Below are positions 17,170 to 25,386 of a stretch of 64,000 nucleotides of DNA, one piece after another. The translations under genes were made by a program, and so were the position numbers. The stretch spans positions 1 through 64,000 of the forward strand of contig NZ_JAGQCV010000002.1 of the NCBI RefSeq assembly GCF_024346375.1. The letters run 5' to 3'. How positions within the stretch are numbered: position 1 is the stretch's first letter; each line of letters starts with the position of its first letter. The DNA is from Synechococcus sp. ATX 2A4 (GTDB lineage: Bacteria; Cyanobacteriota; Cyanobacteriia; PCC-6307; Cyanobiaceae). The notes below the pieces were generated by a model. That model had not been told where the DNA came from. It worked only from the letters and a program-made list of their open reading frames with translations, and did not search any database.

Positions 17170-18918
17170 ATGGCCGCCATTCGCCTCGGTCTGATCTGGC
17201 GCTATCTGCGTCCCCACCGGCGGGTGCTGCTCGGCGGTGTGCTGGCCCTGGTGGTGGTGAACCTGCTGAGCGTCACCATCCCGCTGATGGTGCGCGGCAT
17301 CATCGACGACCTGCAGGACGGCTTAACCGTGTCCTACGTGCTGCGGCAGGCCGGCTGGATCGTGCTGCTGGCCTCACTGATGGGGGTGGCCCGTCTGGTT
17401 TCACGCCTGCTGGTGTTCGGCGTGGGGCGCCAGGTGGAGGCCAGCCTGCGCCAGCGGGTGTTCGATCACATGCTGCGGCAGGAACCCGGCTGGGTGCAGA
17501 CCACCGGCAGCGGCGAGGTGATCAGCCGCTCCACCAGCGACGTGGAGAACGTGCGGCGCCTGCTCGGTTTCGCCGTGCTCAGCCTCACCAACACCGCCCT
17601 CGCCTACGCACTCACCCTGCCGGCGATGCTGATGATCGACCCCCTGCTCACCCTGGCGGCGGTGGGTCTTTATCCGTTGATGCTGATGGTGGTGCGCCTG
17701 TTCGGTGGCCGCATGATGCGGCAGCAGCGGCGCCAGCAGGAGTACCTGGCCAGCCTCAGCGACCTGATTCAGGAAGATCTCTCCGGCATCAGCGCCATCA
17801 AGATCTACGGCCAGGAGGCCCACGAGCAGGCGGCCTTCGGCGAACGCAACGGCCGCTACCGCGACTCCGCCCTCGCCCTCTCCCGCACCCGCAGCACCCT
17901 GTTCCCTCTTCTGGAGGGCATTTCCTCGATCAGCCTGCTGCTGCTGCTGGCGATCGGCAGCGGCCAGCTGGAGAGCGGCCGGCTCAGCATCGGCAACCTG
18001 GTGGCCCTGATCCTGTTCGTGGAGCGGCTGGTGTTCCCCACCGCCCTGCTCGGCTTCACCCTCAACACCTTCCAGACCGGCCAGGTGAGCCTCGAACGGG
18101 TGGAGGAGTTGCTCGGCCGCCGGCCTCGCGTGGAATCCCCGGCCGAGCCGGTGCCGCCCGCCCGGGAGCGCCAGGGGGCTGTCGAGGCGCGCGGCCTCAC
18201 GATCCGCTACGAGGAGTCTCACCGCGAAGCCCTGCGGGACGTGAGCTTCCGCATCGCCCCCGGCGAACTGGTGGCGGTGGTGGGGCCGGTGGGCTGCGGC
18301 AAAACCACGCTGGCCCGGGCCCTGGGCCGCATGGCGGAAGTGCCGGCCGGGCAGCTCTTCATTGATGGTGTCGATGTCACGGCCCTGTCGTTGGCGGATC
18401 TGCGGGCCCAGGTGGCCCTTGTGCCCCAGGAGGGCTACCTGTTCACCGCCACCCTCGCCGACAACCTCCGCTACGGCGACCCCGACGCCAGCCTCGAGCA
18501 GGTGGAGGACGCGGCCCGCGAGGCGCGGCTGGAAGGCGACATCCGCGGCTTCCCCGATGGCTACGGCACGTTGGTGGGGGAGCGGGGCATCACCTTGAGC
18601 GGCGGCCAGCGCCAGCGGGCGGCGCTGGGCCGGGCGCTGTTGGTGGATTGTCCCCTGCTCGTGCTCGACGACGCCCTCGCCAGCGTGGACAACAACACGG
18701 CGGCGGCGATTCTGCATTCCATCCGCGCCCAGCACGGTCGCACGATCGTGATGATCAGCCACCAGCTTTCGGCCGCCGCCGCCTGTGATCGCGTGCTGGT
18801 GCTGGAAGACGGGCGCCTGGTGCAGCAGGGCCACCACGAGGAGCTGCTGGCTGTGCCCGGCACCTACCGGCGCCTGTGGGAACGGCAGCAGGCGGAAGTT
18901 CAGCTGCAGCTGGCCTGA
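17170..18918 (+). CDS. ABC exporter half-transporter, permease-ATPase fusion
   Basis: A 582-residue type IV ABC exporter subunit (MsbA/MdlA-like). The N-terminal six-helix domain (about 1-310) includes the early helix VLLGGVLALVVVNLLSVTIPL. The ATPase domain (about 340-575) has Walker A GPVGCGKTTLARAL, Q-loop VPQEGYLFTATLADNLRYG, signature LSGGQRQRAALGRAL, Walker B LLVLDDALASVD and a switch His in MISHQLSA. Asp replaces the usual catalytic Glu after Walker B, as in MdlA-type subunits that pair with a second half, so it may act as a heterodimer. No partner gene is adjacent. Its substrate is unknown. Confidence 0.92.
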   Translation: MAAIRLGLIWRYLRPHRRVLLGGVLALVVVNLLSVTIPLMVRGIIDDLQDGLTVSYVLRQAGWIVLLASLMGVARLVSRLLVFGVGRQVEASLRQRVFDHMLRQEPGWVQTTGSGEVISRSTSDVENVRRLLGFAVLSLTNTALAYALTLPAMLMIDPLLTLAAVGLYPLMLMVVRLFGGRMMRQQRRQQEYLASLSDLIQEDLSGISAIKIYGQEAHEQAAFGERNGRYRDSALALSRTRSTLFPLLEGISSISLLLLLAIGSGQLESGRLSIGNLVALILFVERLVFPTALLGFTLNTFQTGQVSLERVEELLGRRPRVESPAEPVPPARERQGAVEARGLTIRYEESHREALRDVSFRIAPGELVAVVGPVGCGKTTLARALGRMAEVPAGQLFIDGVDVTALSLADLRAQVALVPQEGYLFTATLADNLRYGDPDASLEQVEDAAREARLEGDIRGFPDGYGTLVGERGITLSGGQRQRAALGRALLVDCPLLVLDDALASVDNNTAAAILHSIRAQHGRTIVMISHQLSAAAACDRVLVLEDGRLVQQGHHEELLAVPGTYRRLWERQQAEVQLQLA

Positions 18919-18955
18919 CCCAAGACGTTCAGCTCCAGCTGGCCTGAACCAAAAC
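18898..18955. repeat. 29-bp tandem duplication across the ABC transporter stop codon
   Basis: The end of the gene, starting GTTCAGCTGCAGCTGGCCTG (18898-18926), is repeated directly as GTTCAGCTCCAGCTGGCCTG (18927-18955) with about four changes over 29 bp. The first copy contains the TGA stop. The second copy is non-coding and carries the same TGA. Confidence 0.85.
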
Positions 18956-19042
18956 GAGTTGTTGAACGGAGCAGACATCCAGCGCTGGGGCGGCTTAGCT
19001 GGGGGCCGGGATCTCCCGGCTGCCAACCGTTCCCCCGTTGTC

Positions 19043-19306
19043 ATGGATCCCCTCAAGGGCTACAACCTGCGCTGCACCCTCACCTTCGGCGACATCTACG
19101 GGCAGGTGCTGGCGTGGATGGTGGTGATTTTCGTGAGCCTGGCGGCGGGGCTGGCGCTGATGGGCTCCAGCAAGCCGATCTTCGCCCTGGTGGGCGTGGG
19201 GGTGATCCTGGTGCTGTCCCTGCCGTTCCTGCTGTTTGCGTTCACCACCACGCTGCTGAACCACATCGCCCTGCAACCGGCGGCGGACACCGAAACCCCT
19301 ACCTAG
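19043..19306 (+). CDS. small conserved cyanobacterial membrane protein
   Basis: An 87-residue protein starting MDPLKGYNLRCTLTFGDIYG, with two predicted membrane helices (about 24-44 VLAWMVVIFVSLAAGLALMG and 50-72) and a short polar tail. I recognise the general type from picocyanobacterial genomes but no function is known. ATG 19043 is chosen as the conserved start. The same frame is open further upstream but overlaps the ABC transporter gene. Confidence 0.7.
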   Translation: MDPLKGYNLRCTLTFGDIYGQVLAWMVVIFVSLAAGLALMGSSKPIFALVGVGVILVLSLPFLLFAFTTTLLNHIALQPAADTETPT

Positions 19307-19331
19307 GCTCGTTTCAGCTTCCAGCGATCCG

Positions 19332-20090
19332 TTGTTCGGACTCTTCACGACCGGCACCAGCAGCCCCAAGCAGCGGATCGTTTCCGCCAGCGAAGCCTTG
19401 CCCGGCCGCGCCACACCGATCCCCACGGCCGACAAGCACGTGGTGCTGGGCACGCCGCTGCAGGCCCCGCTGCAGGCCCATGAACAGGAGGCCAGCTTCG
19501 GCTGCGGCTGCTTCTGGGGCGCGGAAAAGGGCTTCTGGCGCCTGCCCGGCGTGGTGAGCACGGCCGTGGGCTACGCCGCTGGCCACACCCCCAACCCCAC
19601 CTACGAGGAGGTGTGCTCCGGCCGCACCGCCCACACCGAGGTTGTGCGGGTGGTGTGGGACACACGGCGGGTCGATTTCGCTGACCTGCTCAAGCTGTTC
19701 TGGGAATGCCACGACCCCACCCAGGGCCTGGCCCAGGGCAACGACACCGGCAGCCAGTACCGCTCGGCCCTTCTCTGCACCACGCCAGAGCAGCTGGCCA
19801 TGGCCGAGGCCAGCCGCCGGCGCTACCAGGAGCAGCTCAGCGCCGCCGGCTTCCCGGCGATCACCACCGAGATCCTGATCCACAAACCCTTTTATTTCGC
19901 TGAAACCCACCACCAGCAGTACCTGGCCCGCCCCGGCAGCCGCCCCTACTGCTCCGCCCGCCCCAGCGGTGTGCGGCTCACCGCCTTTGCCGGTGCCAAC
20001 TTTCTGCTGGCGCCTGAGGTCTGGGCGCAGTACGACTGGTCGGTGCAGCACTGTGTGCTCCGCAGCTCGAACGAGCCGATCCGCCTCTGA
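19332..20090 (+). CDS. msrA: peptide-methionine (S)-S-oxide reductase MsrA
   Basis: A 252-residue repair enzyme that reduces methionine-S-sulfoxide. The catalytic motif is intact (FGCGCFWGAEKGFWRLPGV), followed by VGYAAGHTPNPTYEEVCSG, HTEVVRVVWD and DPTQGLAQGNDTGSQYRSAL. Compared with E. coli-type MsrA the protein has about 55 extra N-terminal residues, as in related cyanobacterial copies. The C-terminal Cys in SRPYCSARPS may act in resolving the disulfide. The start is TTG 19332, and a shorter start is possible. Its 3' end is duplicated (see the repeat entry). Confidence 0.95.
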   Translation: MFGLFTTGTSSPKQRIVSASEALPGRATPIPTADKHVVLGTPLQAPLQAHEQEASFGCGCFWGAEKGFWRLPGVVSTAVGYAAGHTPNPTYEEVCSGRTAHTEVVRVVWDTRRVDFADLLKLFWECHDPTQGLAQGNDTGSQYRSALLCTTPEQLAMAEASRRRYQEQLSAAGFPAITTEILIHKPFYFAETHHQQYLARPGSRPYCSARPSGVRLTAFAGANFLLAPEVWAQYDWSVQHCVLRSSNEPIRL

Positions 20091-20128
20091 ATCCAGCTCC
20101 TGACCCGCCTCTGAATCCAGCACCTGCT
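20081..20128. repeat. 24-bp tandem duplication across the msrA stop codon
   Basis: CCGCCTCTGAATCCAGCTCC (start 20081) recurs as CCGCCTCTGAATCCAGCACC (start 20105), period 24. The first copy holds the msrA TGA. It is a second case, within 1.2 kb, of a gene end being copied downstream of its stop. Confidence 0.85.
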
Positions 20129-20187
20129 CAGGTTTGAGCGGCCCGGCTACCGCCCATACTCACCCGCTTCCTTACTGGTTCCCCCCG

Positions 20188-20544
20188 ATGACGACCGGCC
20201 CCGCTGCCAGATCCGCTGCCAGCCTTCTGGCCGCCGGCCTCTGCGCCACCATTGGGGTCCCGTGGTCGGCGCCGGCTCTGGCGATGAGCTCTCCTTGGTG
20301 GGAGCACTACGAAATCCGTGAGAGTTTTCTCTGCCGCGATCAGCGGCGCCTTGTGGTGGAGCGCAACGACGCCCAGGCCTCGCTGATCAGCGGTGGGTCC
20401 CGCGCCACCTTGTTCCGGGAAACCTCGCCGCTGCCGGGCGTGCGCTACGGCAACGACAACCTGCGGCTGATCCTCAGAGGGGATGAGCTCACCGTGGAAC
20501 GGCTGCCGCAGCGCTTCTCCTGTTTCCGCACCGATCAGGCCTGA
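20188..20544 (+). CDS. secreted small protein, possibly MliC-like
   Basis: A 118-residue protein with a signal-peptide-like start (SAASLLAAGLCATIGVPWSAPALA) and one compact domain. The mature part, FLCRDQRRLVVERNDAQASLI...LPGVRYGNDNLRLILRGDEL...FSCF, has the cysteine spacing and the G-x-R-Y-x-x-x-x-x-x-L pattern of MliC/PliC lysozyme-inhibitor-like domains. The match is by eye and weak. ATG 20188 is chosen because it places the hydrophobic segment at the N-terminus; an upstream TTG (20134) is open too. Confidence 0.65.
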   Translation: MTTGPAARSAASLLAAGLCATIGVPWSAPALAMSSPWWEHYEIRESFLCRDQRRLVVERNDAQASLISGGSRATLFRETSPLPGVRYGNDNLRLILRGDELTVERLPQRFSCFRTDQA

Positions 20545-20549
20545 TACCG

Positions 20550-20750
20550 ATGGGTTCCCTCTCTGACCGCACGGTGATCGTGACCCTGCTCTGCACCCTG
20601 GGGCTGGTGTTTGCCCTGGTGTTCTGGTTCGGCAAGCTCAACCCGCCCCGGGAGGCTCCGCTGCTGTGGAAGGAGGCGCCGCCGTCGCGCAACACTCCGC
20701 GCCCCGGGCTGCAGCCCCGTACCCCCCGGGCCACTGACACCGTGCTCTGA
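20550..20750 (+). CDS. single-span small membrane protein
   Basis: A 66-residue protein with one helix (TVIVTLLCTLGLVFALVFWF) and a proline-rich polar tail. It starts at ATG 20550, five bases after the preceding stop, and ends two bases before the next start, so it is probably part of a three-gene unit of envelope proteins. I do not recognise a function. Confidence 0.6.
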   Translation: MGSLSDRTVIVTLLCTLGLVFALVFWFGKLNPPREAPLLWKEAPPSRNTPRPGLQPRTPRATDTVL

Positions 20751-20752
20751 GC

Positions 20753-21124
20753 GTGTTCGAGTCCCCAAACGAGCCCGAGTCGCAGGGCAAGCGCAAGCTC
20801 CACCCCCTCCCCCGCGGCCTGGTGGAGCTCTATGGGCTCCTCGCCGTGTTGTTCGTGCTCGTGCCGGAGTGGATGGCGGGAGGGGCGCTGCTGGGGCTGC
20901 CTGGAGGCACGACCGGAGACCCGTTGCCGGTGCGGGCCAGCGCCTGGCGGCGTGTGCCGGAGCTGCGGCTCGCCTCCCTGTCCCTGGCGCAACTCCGCCA
21001 CACAGCGCGCCGGTTGCGGCTGTGGGGCTATGCCGGCGCCCGCCGCGATCAGCTCAGTGCCCGGGTGCTGCGGCGGCTCAAACGCACCAAGCATTGGGAG
21101 CGTTGGCTGCCACCGGAGCTGTGA
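20753..21124 (+). CDS. conserved membrane protein of unknown function
   Basis: A 123-residue protein starting at GTG 20753, directly after the stop of the 66-residue protein. It has one likely membrane segment (LVELYGLLAVLFVLVPEWM) and a basic Arg/Leu-rich C-terminal region with LASLSLAQLRHTARRLRLWGY and KRTKHWERWLP. The layout suggests a cytoplasmic helical domain anchored to the membrane. The function is unknown. Confidence 0.65.
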   Translation: MFESPNEPESQGKRKLHPLPRGLVELYGLLAVLFVLVPEWMAGGALLGLPGGTTGDPLPVRASAWRRVPELRLASLSLAQLRHTARRLRLWGYAGARRDQLSARVLRRLKRTKHWERWLPPEL

Positions 21125-21139
21125 TAGCTTCCATCTCGC

Positions 21140-21213
21140 CGGGGCGTAGCGCAGCTTGGTAGCGCACCACTTTGGGGTAGTGGGGGTCGTGGGTTCAAAT
21201 CCCGCCGCTCCGA
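21140..21213 (+). tRNA. tRNA-Pro (GGG anticodon)
   Basis: A 74-nt cloverleaf. The acceptor stem is CGGGGCG paired with CGCTCCG (one G-U), with discriminator A at 21213. The anticodon stem CCACT/AGTGG encloses loop TTGGGGT, which gives anticodon GGG. The T loop is GTTCAAATC. CCA is not encoded, as in many cyanobacterial tRNAs. Confidence 0.95.
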
Positions 21214-21281
21214 TCGGTCCACCTCCGTTCTGCCACTGAACCAGCCTTCGGGCTCACAAGCGTCAGCAACGATTGTTGTTC

Positions 21282-21306
21282 AGCCGGCCTCCAGGCCGGC
21301 TTTTTT
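21282..21306 (+). terminator. intrinsic terminator after tRNA-Pro
   Basis: AGCCGGCCT and AGGCCGGCT form a nine-bp GC-rich stem with loop CC, followed by a run of six T. It lies 69 bp after the tRNA and before the convergent CHAD gene. Confidence 0.9.
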
Positions 21307-21375
21307 ATGGCAAGGCGGCCTTTTCGATGGCAAGACGACGGGTTTCCTTGGCGCAGCAGCCAGCGATCGCTCTGC

Positions 21376-22329
21376 CTAGGCCAGAGTCAGGCGGCTGGCC
21401 TCCAGCAACGTGCCCTGGAGCTCCTGCCGGGCGGCGTCGCTGTGCAACGTGCCCGCCAGGGCCCGCCAGTGCTGCCACTGCTGCTCCTGCTCCTGGGCGA
21501 TCTCCGCCTCCAGCCCCGGCAGGCTGATCTCCGGCTGGCCCGGCCGCTGCTGATCGCACAACCCCTCGGTGAGGACCTGCAGGTCGTGCAGTTCACCCAG
21601 GTGATCCTGGGCCTGGCGCAGCAGGGCGATCCAGCGGCTCAACGCCGGCCCCACCAGCTCTTCGAGCGGCTCGAGGGTGTAGCGCAGGGCCTTGAGGCGC
21701 TTGCGCAGTTCGTGCAGGGCCGGGTCGAGGGGATCGGTGGCATACCAGCCGCCATGCAGGAACAGGCTGGCGGAGGCCGAGGCCTGCCATTCGAGCAGCC
21801 AGCTGCGCAACGGCTGCTCCCCCAGCGGGGTGAAGCGCGGCTGAAGTTGCCAGTGGTGCAGACGTGCCAGCAACTTCAGGTAGGGGCCGCTGCGCAGCGC
21901 CTCCTCCAGCCCCTCAAACGCCAGCCGCCGCTCACGCTTCAACCGCTTCAGCACCGGCCGCAGGGCTTTCTGCTCCGCCGCCGGCAGCAGCGGCATCAAG
22001 CTGCCGTGCAGGCGTTGCTGCAGCACGTCGAGGTCGCGGGTGAGGCCGGTGTGGCGGGCCACCTTGGCGATGCGCCGGTCGCTGATCGTGTCGGGCAGCA
22101 CCAGGGCGGGAGCGAACTGCTGCAGCACCGTGCGCAGGCGCCGCAGGCTCACACGCAACTGATGCAGGGGCTCGGGATCTTGATCGGCGAGCACTTCCGG
22201 CTGCAGCTTCCCCAGCCGGCGGGTCTGGCGCTGAATCAGCAGGGCGGCATGGGCGCCGCTGCTGCCTGCCGCCTGCGCTCCGCCGGCGTCGCCGCTGGCG
22301 TGTTCGTCGCTGGTGATGGGTGTGTCCAT
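21376..22329 (-). CDS. CHAD domain protein
   Basis: A 317-residue all-helical protein with the conserved histidines and basic residues of CHAD domains: EPLHQLRVSLRRLRTVLQQF (about 53-72), TGLTRDLDVLQQRL, LHELRKRLKALRYTLEPL and LGELHDLQVL. CHAD domains bind inorganic polyphosphate through these Arg/Lys/His faces. It has no fused CYTH triphosphatase domain. It lies downstream of corA, 60 bp away on the same strand. Confidence 0.9.
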   Translation of the reverse strand: MDTPITSDEHASGDAGGAQAAGSSGAHAALLIQRQTRRLGKLQPEVLADQDPEPLHQLRVSLRRLRTVLQQFAPALVLPDTISDRRIAKVARHTGLTRDLDVLQQRLHGSLMPLLPAAEQKALRPVLKRLKRERRLAFEGLEEALRSGPYLKLLARLHHWQLQPRFTPLGEQPLRSWLLEWQASASASLFLHGGWYATDPLDPALHELRKRLKALRYTLEPLEELVGPALSRWIALLRQAQDHLGELHDLQVLTEGLCDQQRPGQPEISLPGLEAEIAQEQEQQWQHWRALAGTLHSDAARQELQGTLLEASRLTLA

Positions 22330-22390
22330 CTGTCTATCTGTCCATCGCGGTGTCCGTCACAGTGCCCAGCACAGGGAGGGAGCCTCCTTG

Positions 22391-23494
22391 TCAACGCCGG
22401 CCGGTTGTCCAATCCTGAAACCAGCCGCGGCGCCACAGCCAGTAGGTTTGCACCGCGGCGATCAGCAGCATGAACACCAAAGCAGCAGCGTAGCCGTAGT
22501 GCCATTCCAGCTCTGGCATGTTGGTGAAGTTCATGCCATAGATTCCGGCGATGAAGGTGAGTGGGGCAAAGATCGTTGACACGATGGTGAGTGTTTTCAT
22601 CACCTGGTTCATGCGGTTGCTGATGCTCGCCATGTAGGCCTCGGTCACGGAGTCACATTGGCGTCGCAGTAGTTCACAGGCTTCGAAAATCAGTCCCACC
22701 CGTTGTTCCATGTCCTGGAAACCATGCAGTGCATCAGGACCCAGCAGGCGTTGGTTCTGGCGCAACAGCACCATGATCTGGTGACGCAGGGGCCACACCT
22801 GGCCGCGGATGTCACGCAGAGTGTTGCGGGCCCTGTAGGCACGGTTGAGCAAGGTGGGTTTCGGGCGCATCAACGCCGCTTCTTCCAATTGCTCCAATAA
22901 TTCGGAAAGTTGTTCCAACAACGGAAACAAGGCATCCAGCAGTTCGTCGATCAGAAAGTGAAGGATGTCGTCGAGATCTTCCTTGGCAGGAACTGGATCA
23001 AGGCACGACAGCCACTGGGTGAGCTCCGGAAAGGAGCTCGGCTTGGGAACTTCCTCAATGCTGATCAACAGCGTGGGCAGCAGCAGCAACCCCACCTGCT
23101 CGCCGATCAGGCGGTCGGGGGTGTCGGCAAAGCTCAGGCGATGCAGCACGGCCAGCACCATGTCGCCGGAGGAATCGACACGCGGCCGTTGGGGCAGATC
23201 CAGCAACGGGGTCTGAAAGTGCGCCGGCACGCCAAGTTGGTCGAGCACCGAGCGGATCAGTGCCTGGTTGCCCATGCCCTGCACCCGCACCCACAGGGGC
23301 AGGCCGCGCTCCAGCAAGGCGTTCAGCTCTTCAAGTTGCAGGCCCTCGAGTTCTTCCAGACCGGAGGGGTGAAAACACAGCACCGAGAGCCGGGTGGGCG
23401 CCCTGCCGCCATGGATGAACAACTGGCTGGGGATCTCACCAGGCCGTTCACCCAGGCGTCTGGAACGCAGCCGGCCTGGATCGAGTCGGGTCAT
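22391..23494 (-). CDS. corA: CorA-family magnesium/cobalt channel
   Basis: A 367-residue CorA-type channel. A long cytoplasmic N-terminal domain is followed by two C-terminal helices. The signature GMN is present in YGMNFTNMPELEWHYGYAAA, between helix 1 (TIVSTIFAPLTFIAGI) and helix 2 (AAALVFMLLIAAVQTYWLW). A basic end (RRGWFQDWTTGRR) is typical. The start ATG overlaps the stop of a short upstream frame (23491-23643) as ATGA. Confidence 0.93.
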   Translation of the reverse strand: MTRLDPGRLRSRRLGERPGEIPSQLFIHGGRAPTRLSVLCFHPSGLEELEGLQLEELNALLERGLPLWVRVQGMGNQALIRSVLDQLGVPAHFQTPLLDLPQRPRVDSSGDMVLAVLHRLSFADTPDRLIGEQVGLLLLPTLLISIEEVPKPSSFPELTQWLSCLDPVPAKEDLDDILHFLIDELLDALFPLLEQLSELLEQLEEAALMRPKPTLLNRAYRARNTLRDIRGQVWPLRHQIMVLLRQNQRLLGPDALHGFQDMEQRVGLIFEACELLRRQCDSVTEAYMASISNRMNQVMKTLTIVSTIFAPLTFIAGIYGMNFTNMPELEWHYGYAAALVFMLLIAAVQTYWLWRRGWFQDWTTGRR

Positions 23495-23643
23495 CCCTGC
23501 GTTCTAGCGGTCGTGGTGCCACCCGGGAATGGGGCGGGTGGCATCAGCAGTTGCTCCAGCCCCACCCCAGTGGTGAGCACAGCTGCCTGAATCAGCAGAC
23601 ACCAGCCGACCTGCGCGCGGCGTTCCCAGAGCAAACCGATCAT
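23491..23643 (-). CDS. possible 50-residue membrane-type ORF coupled to corA
   Basis: A short frame reads MIGLLWERRAQVGWCLLIQA, continues AVLTTGVGLEQLLMPPAP, and ends with TGA overlapping the corA ATG. The middle part could be a short membrane helix. The exact ATGA overlap supports it as a real, translationally coupled leader or small protein. Against it, there is no clear Shine-Dalgarno sequence and I cannot judge conservation. Confidence 0.45.
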   Translation of the reverse strand: MIGLLWERRAQVGWCLLIQAAVLTTGVGLEQLLMPPAPFPGGTTTARTQG

Positions 23644-23765
23644 CGGAGCAGCGCAAGGGTTGGCATTTCAGCTGTGATTCCGCCTGCCGGCTGCGTGCTG
23701 CGCCACGCCCAGGGGCATGGAGCAGCACGCTGGCCGCCGGCGTTCCGTGGCCGGCGGCCCCTTGA

Positions 23766-24875
23766 TCAGCGGGCCACGGGTTTGCGCAGCTGGCTGAAGC
23801 TGCGCGCCAGGGCCTGGCTGATCGTCAGACCCACCGGCAGATCCCCACCGAAGGAGGTGCCGAGCACATGGCGGTAGAACTTGGTTTCCACCAGCCTGTA
23901 GGTGGAATCTTCAAGCGGAATGAAGCGAGCCTGTTTGACGAACTGGGGTCCCCGTTGTAGGTAGAAGGTGACGAAACGACGCACGTCATCCTGCTCGCGC
24001 ACCATGCGGTCGTTGATGTAGATGAACAACGGCCGGGAGAGTGGGCTGTAGCGCTCATCCTGCACGTTCTGCGCCGATGGGCCGACCAGCCCCTTGCGGC
24101 CGTTCACGGCCAGCGCTCTGAGCTTGTTGGTGTTGGAGGCATACCAGCCGAAGCCCACGTAGCCGAGGGCCTGGGGATCCTTGGCGATGCAGTTCACAAT
24201 CACCGAATCGTCTTCGCTGCTGGTGTAATCGCGGCGGGAATCGGTGGCGTTGCCGTTGATCGCCTTGTTGAAGTAATCAAAGGTGCCCGAATCCTTGCCA
24301 GGGCCGCACAGGCGGATCGGCGTGGCGGGCCAGGCGGCATTCACCTGATTCCAGCGCATGATCTTGCCTTCAGCCTGGCGCCTCCAAAGGACCGACAGCT
24401 CAGCGGTGCTGATCCCTTTCGCCCAGGTGTTGCGCGGGTTCACCGCCACGGTGAGCGCATCAAACGCGATTGGCAATTCCAAGAACTTGATGCCGCTGGC
24501 GGCGCAGGCCTTGAGTTCCTCGGTGCTGATCGGCCGCGAAGCGTTGCTCAGCTGCACCTTGCCGGCGCAGAAATCCCGGAAGCCTGCGCTTGTGCCTGTT
24601 TCCAGCAACTGAAAGCGCACATTCCCGCCTGGCTTGGTGGCGCGGAAGGCGCTGATGGCTGCGCTGGTGATCGGAAAGACGGTGCTGGAGCCACTGACCC
24701 GAATTGACCCGCCCTTGGCGGGCGCTGATTGGGCGGAGGCTTCGGCGATAGGAAGGGCCACAGACCCTCCCACCAAGGCGCCGAGCAAGCAGAGCGCCAT
24801 GCCGAGACGCAAGCGGGTTGCGCCGCTGGTCCCGGAGCGCTGCGCTGGGCGACTACGGAGGTTGGATCGGCAGGG
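23766..24875 (-). CDS. PstS-family phosphate-binding protein
   Basis: A 369-residue periplasmic substrate-binding protein with an N-terminal basic region and hydrophobic signal (RLGMALCLLGALVGGSVALP). The phosphate-site loops of the PstS/SphX family are visible: SGSSTVFPIT near the mature start, LETGTSAGFRDFCAG, NASRPISTEE and the GKDSGTFDYF segment. Two Cys pairs, in RLCGPGKD and VNCIAKDP, resemble SphX-type proteins. There are no pstCAB genes next to it. ATG 24875 is preferred over an upstream TTG at 24926. A Pho-box-like sequence lies upstream. Confidence 0.9.
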   Translation of the reverse strand, partial: PCRSNLRSRPAQRSGTSGATRLRLGMALCLLGALVGGSVALPIAEASAQSAPAKGGSIRVSGSSTVFPITSAAISAFRATKPGGNVRFQLLETGTSAGFRDFCAGKVQLSNASRPISTEELKACAASGIKFLELPIAFDALTVAVNPRNTWAKGISTAELSVLWRRQAEGKIMRWNQVNAAWPATPIRLCGPGKDSGTFDYFNKAINGNATDSRRDYTSSEDDSVIVNCIAKDPQALGYVGFGWYASNTNKLRALAVNGRKGLVGPSAQNVQDERYSPLSRPLFIYINDRMVREQDDVRRFVTFYLQRGPQFVKQARFIPLEDSTYRLVETKFYRHVLGTSFGGDLPVGLTISQALARSFSQLRKPVAR

Positions 24876-24926
24876 CATGGAGAAAGGAACCGTGCGCCTC
24901 ACTCTGCGCAGAGCAGCAGGACGCAA

Positions 24927-24945
24927 GGATTAAGCAACGGTTAGG
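24927..24945 (-). promoter_or_regulatory. Pho-box-like sequence upstream of the PstS-family gene
   Basis: On the minus strand CCTAACCG-TTG-CTTAATCC gives two 8-mers, each near the cyanobacterial Pho-box unit (C/T)TTAA(C/T)(C/A)T, with the typical 3-bp spacing. A poorer third unit (CGTCCTGC) follows after another TTG. It lies 52-70 bp before the chosen start codon, so PhoB/SphR control is plausible. Confidence 0.45.
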
Positions 24946-25002
24946 GCTTGGTCATCATCCGCCGATTCCCGGGTTGATCCCCGCTGGAGCCGCCATCAAG
25001 CC

Positions 25003-25257
25003 TTAGTGCAGACGGGTGCGGGCCCGGTAACCCCCCAGCCAGCGGTTCACCCGGGGGCGGAGCGAGGGGGGAACTTCATGGAGCAGTTGGTCCAGCTCCA
25101 GGGCGCCCAGCCGCCGCAGGTCGCGGACATCGACATGCCAGAGCGCTTCGGCCTCGCGCACCAGCCGGGCCCAGGTGCGGGCCCGCTGCCAGCGGCGCAG
25201 CTGCCACCGTTTCGGCAACGGTGGCCCGGTGCCTTCAAGCAACCGGGGAATGGACAT
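25003..25257 (-). CDS. small basic conserved hypothetical protein
   Basis: An 84-residue protein rich in Arg, Leu and Trp: RWQLRRWQRARTWARLVREA, LWHVDVRDLRRLGALELDQLL, then PPSLRPRVNRWLGGYRARTRL. It is probably helical and basic and could bind nucleic acid, but I do not recognise it. ATG 25257 is chosen; an upstream start to 25356 adds a segment without similarity to the rest. It lies between the PstS-family gene and the exonuclease gene on the same strand. Confidence 0.6.
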   Translation of the reverse strand: MSIPRLLEGTGPPLPKRWQLRRWQRARTWARLVREAEALWHVDVRDLRRLGALELDQLLHEVPPSLRPRVNRWLGGYRARTRLH

Positions 25258-25386
25258 CCGTTCAGCGAGCTCTAACCCAAGCTTGTGTGAGAGCGAGCCT
25301 GATTGCGCGAACCCAACAGGAGACTTCCGCTTTGACAGGCACGTTGTGGGCAACAATCACCAGCTGAATGCCCGCTCAGGTGCCAC

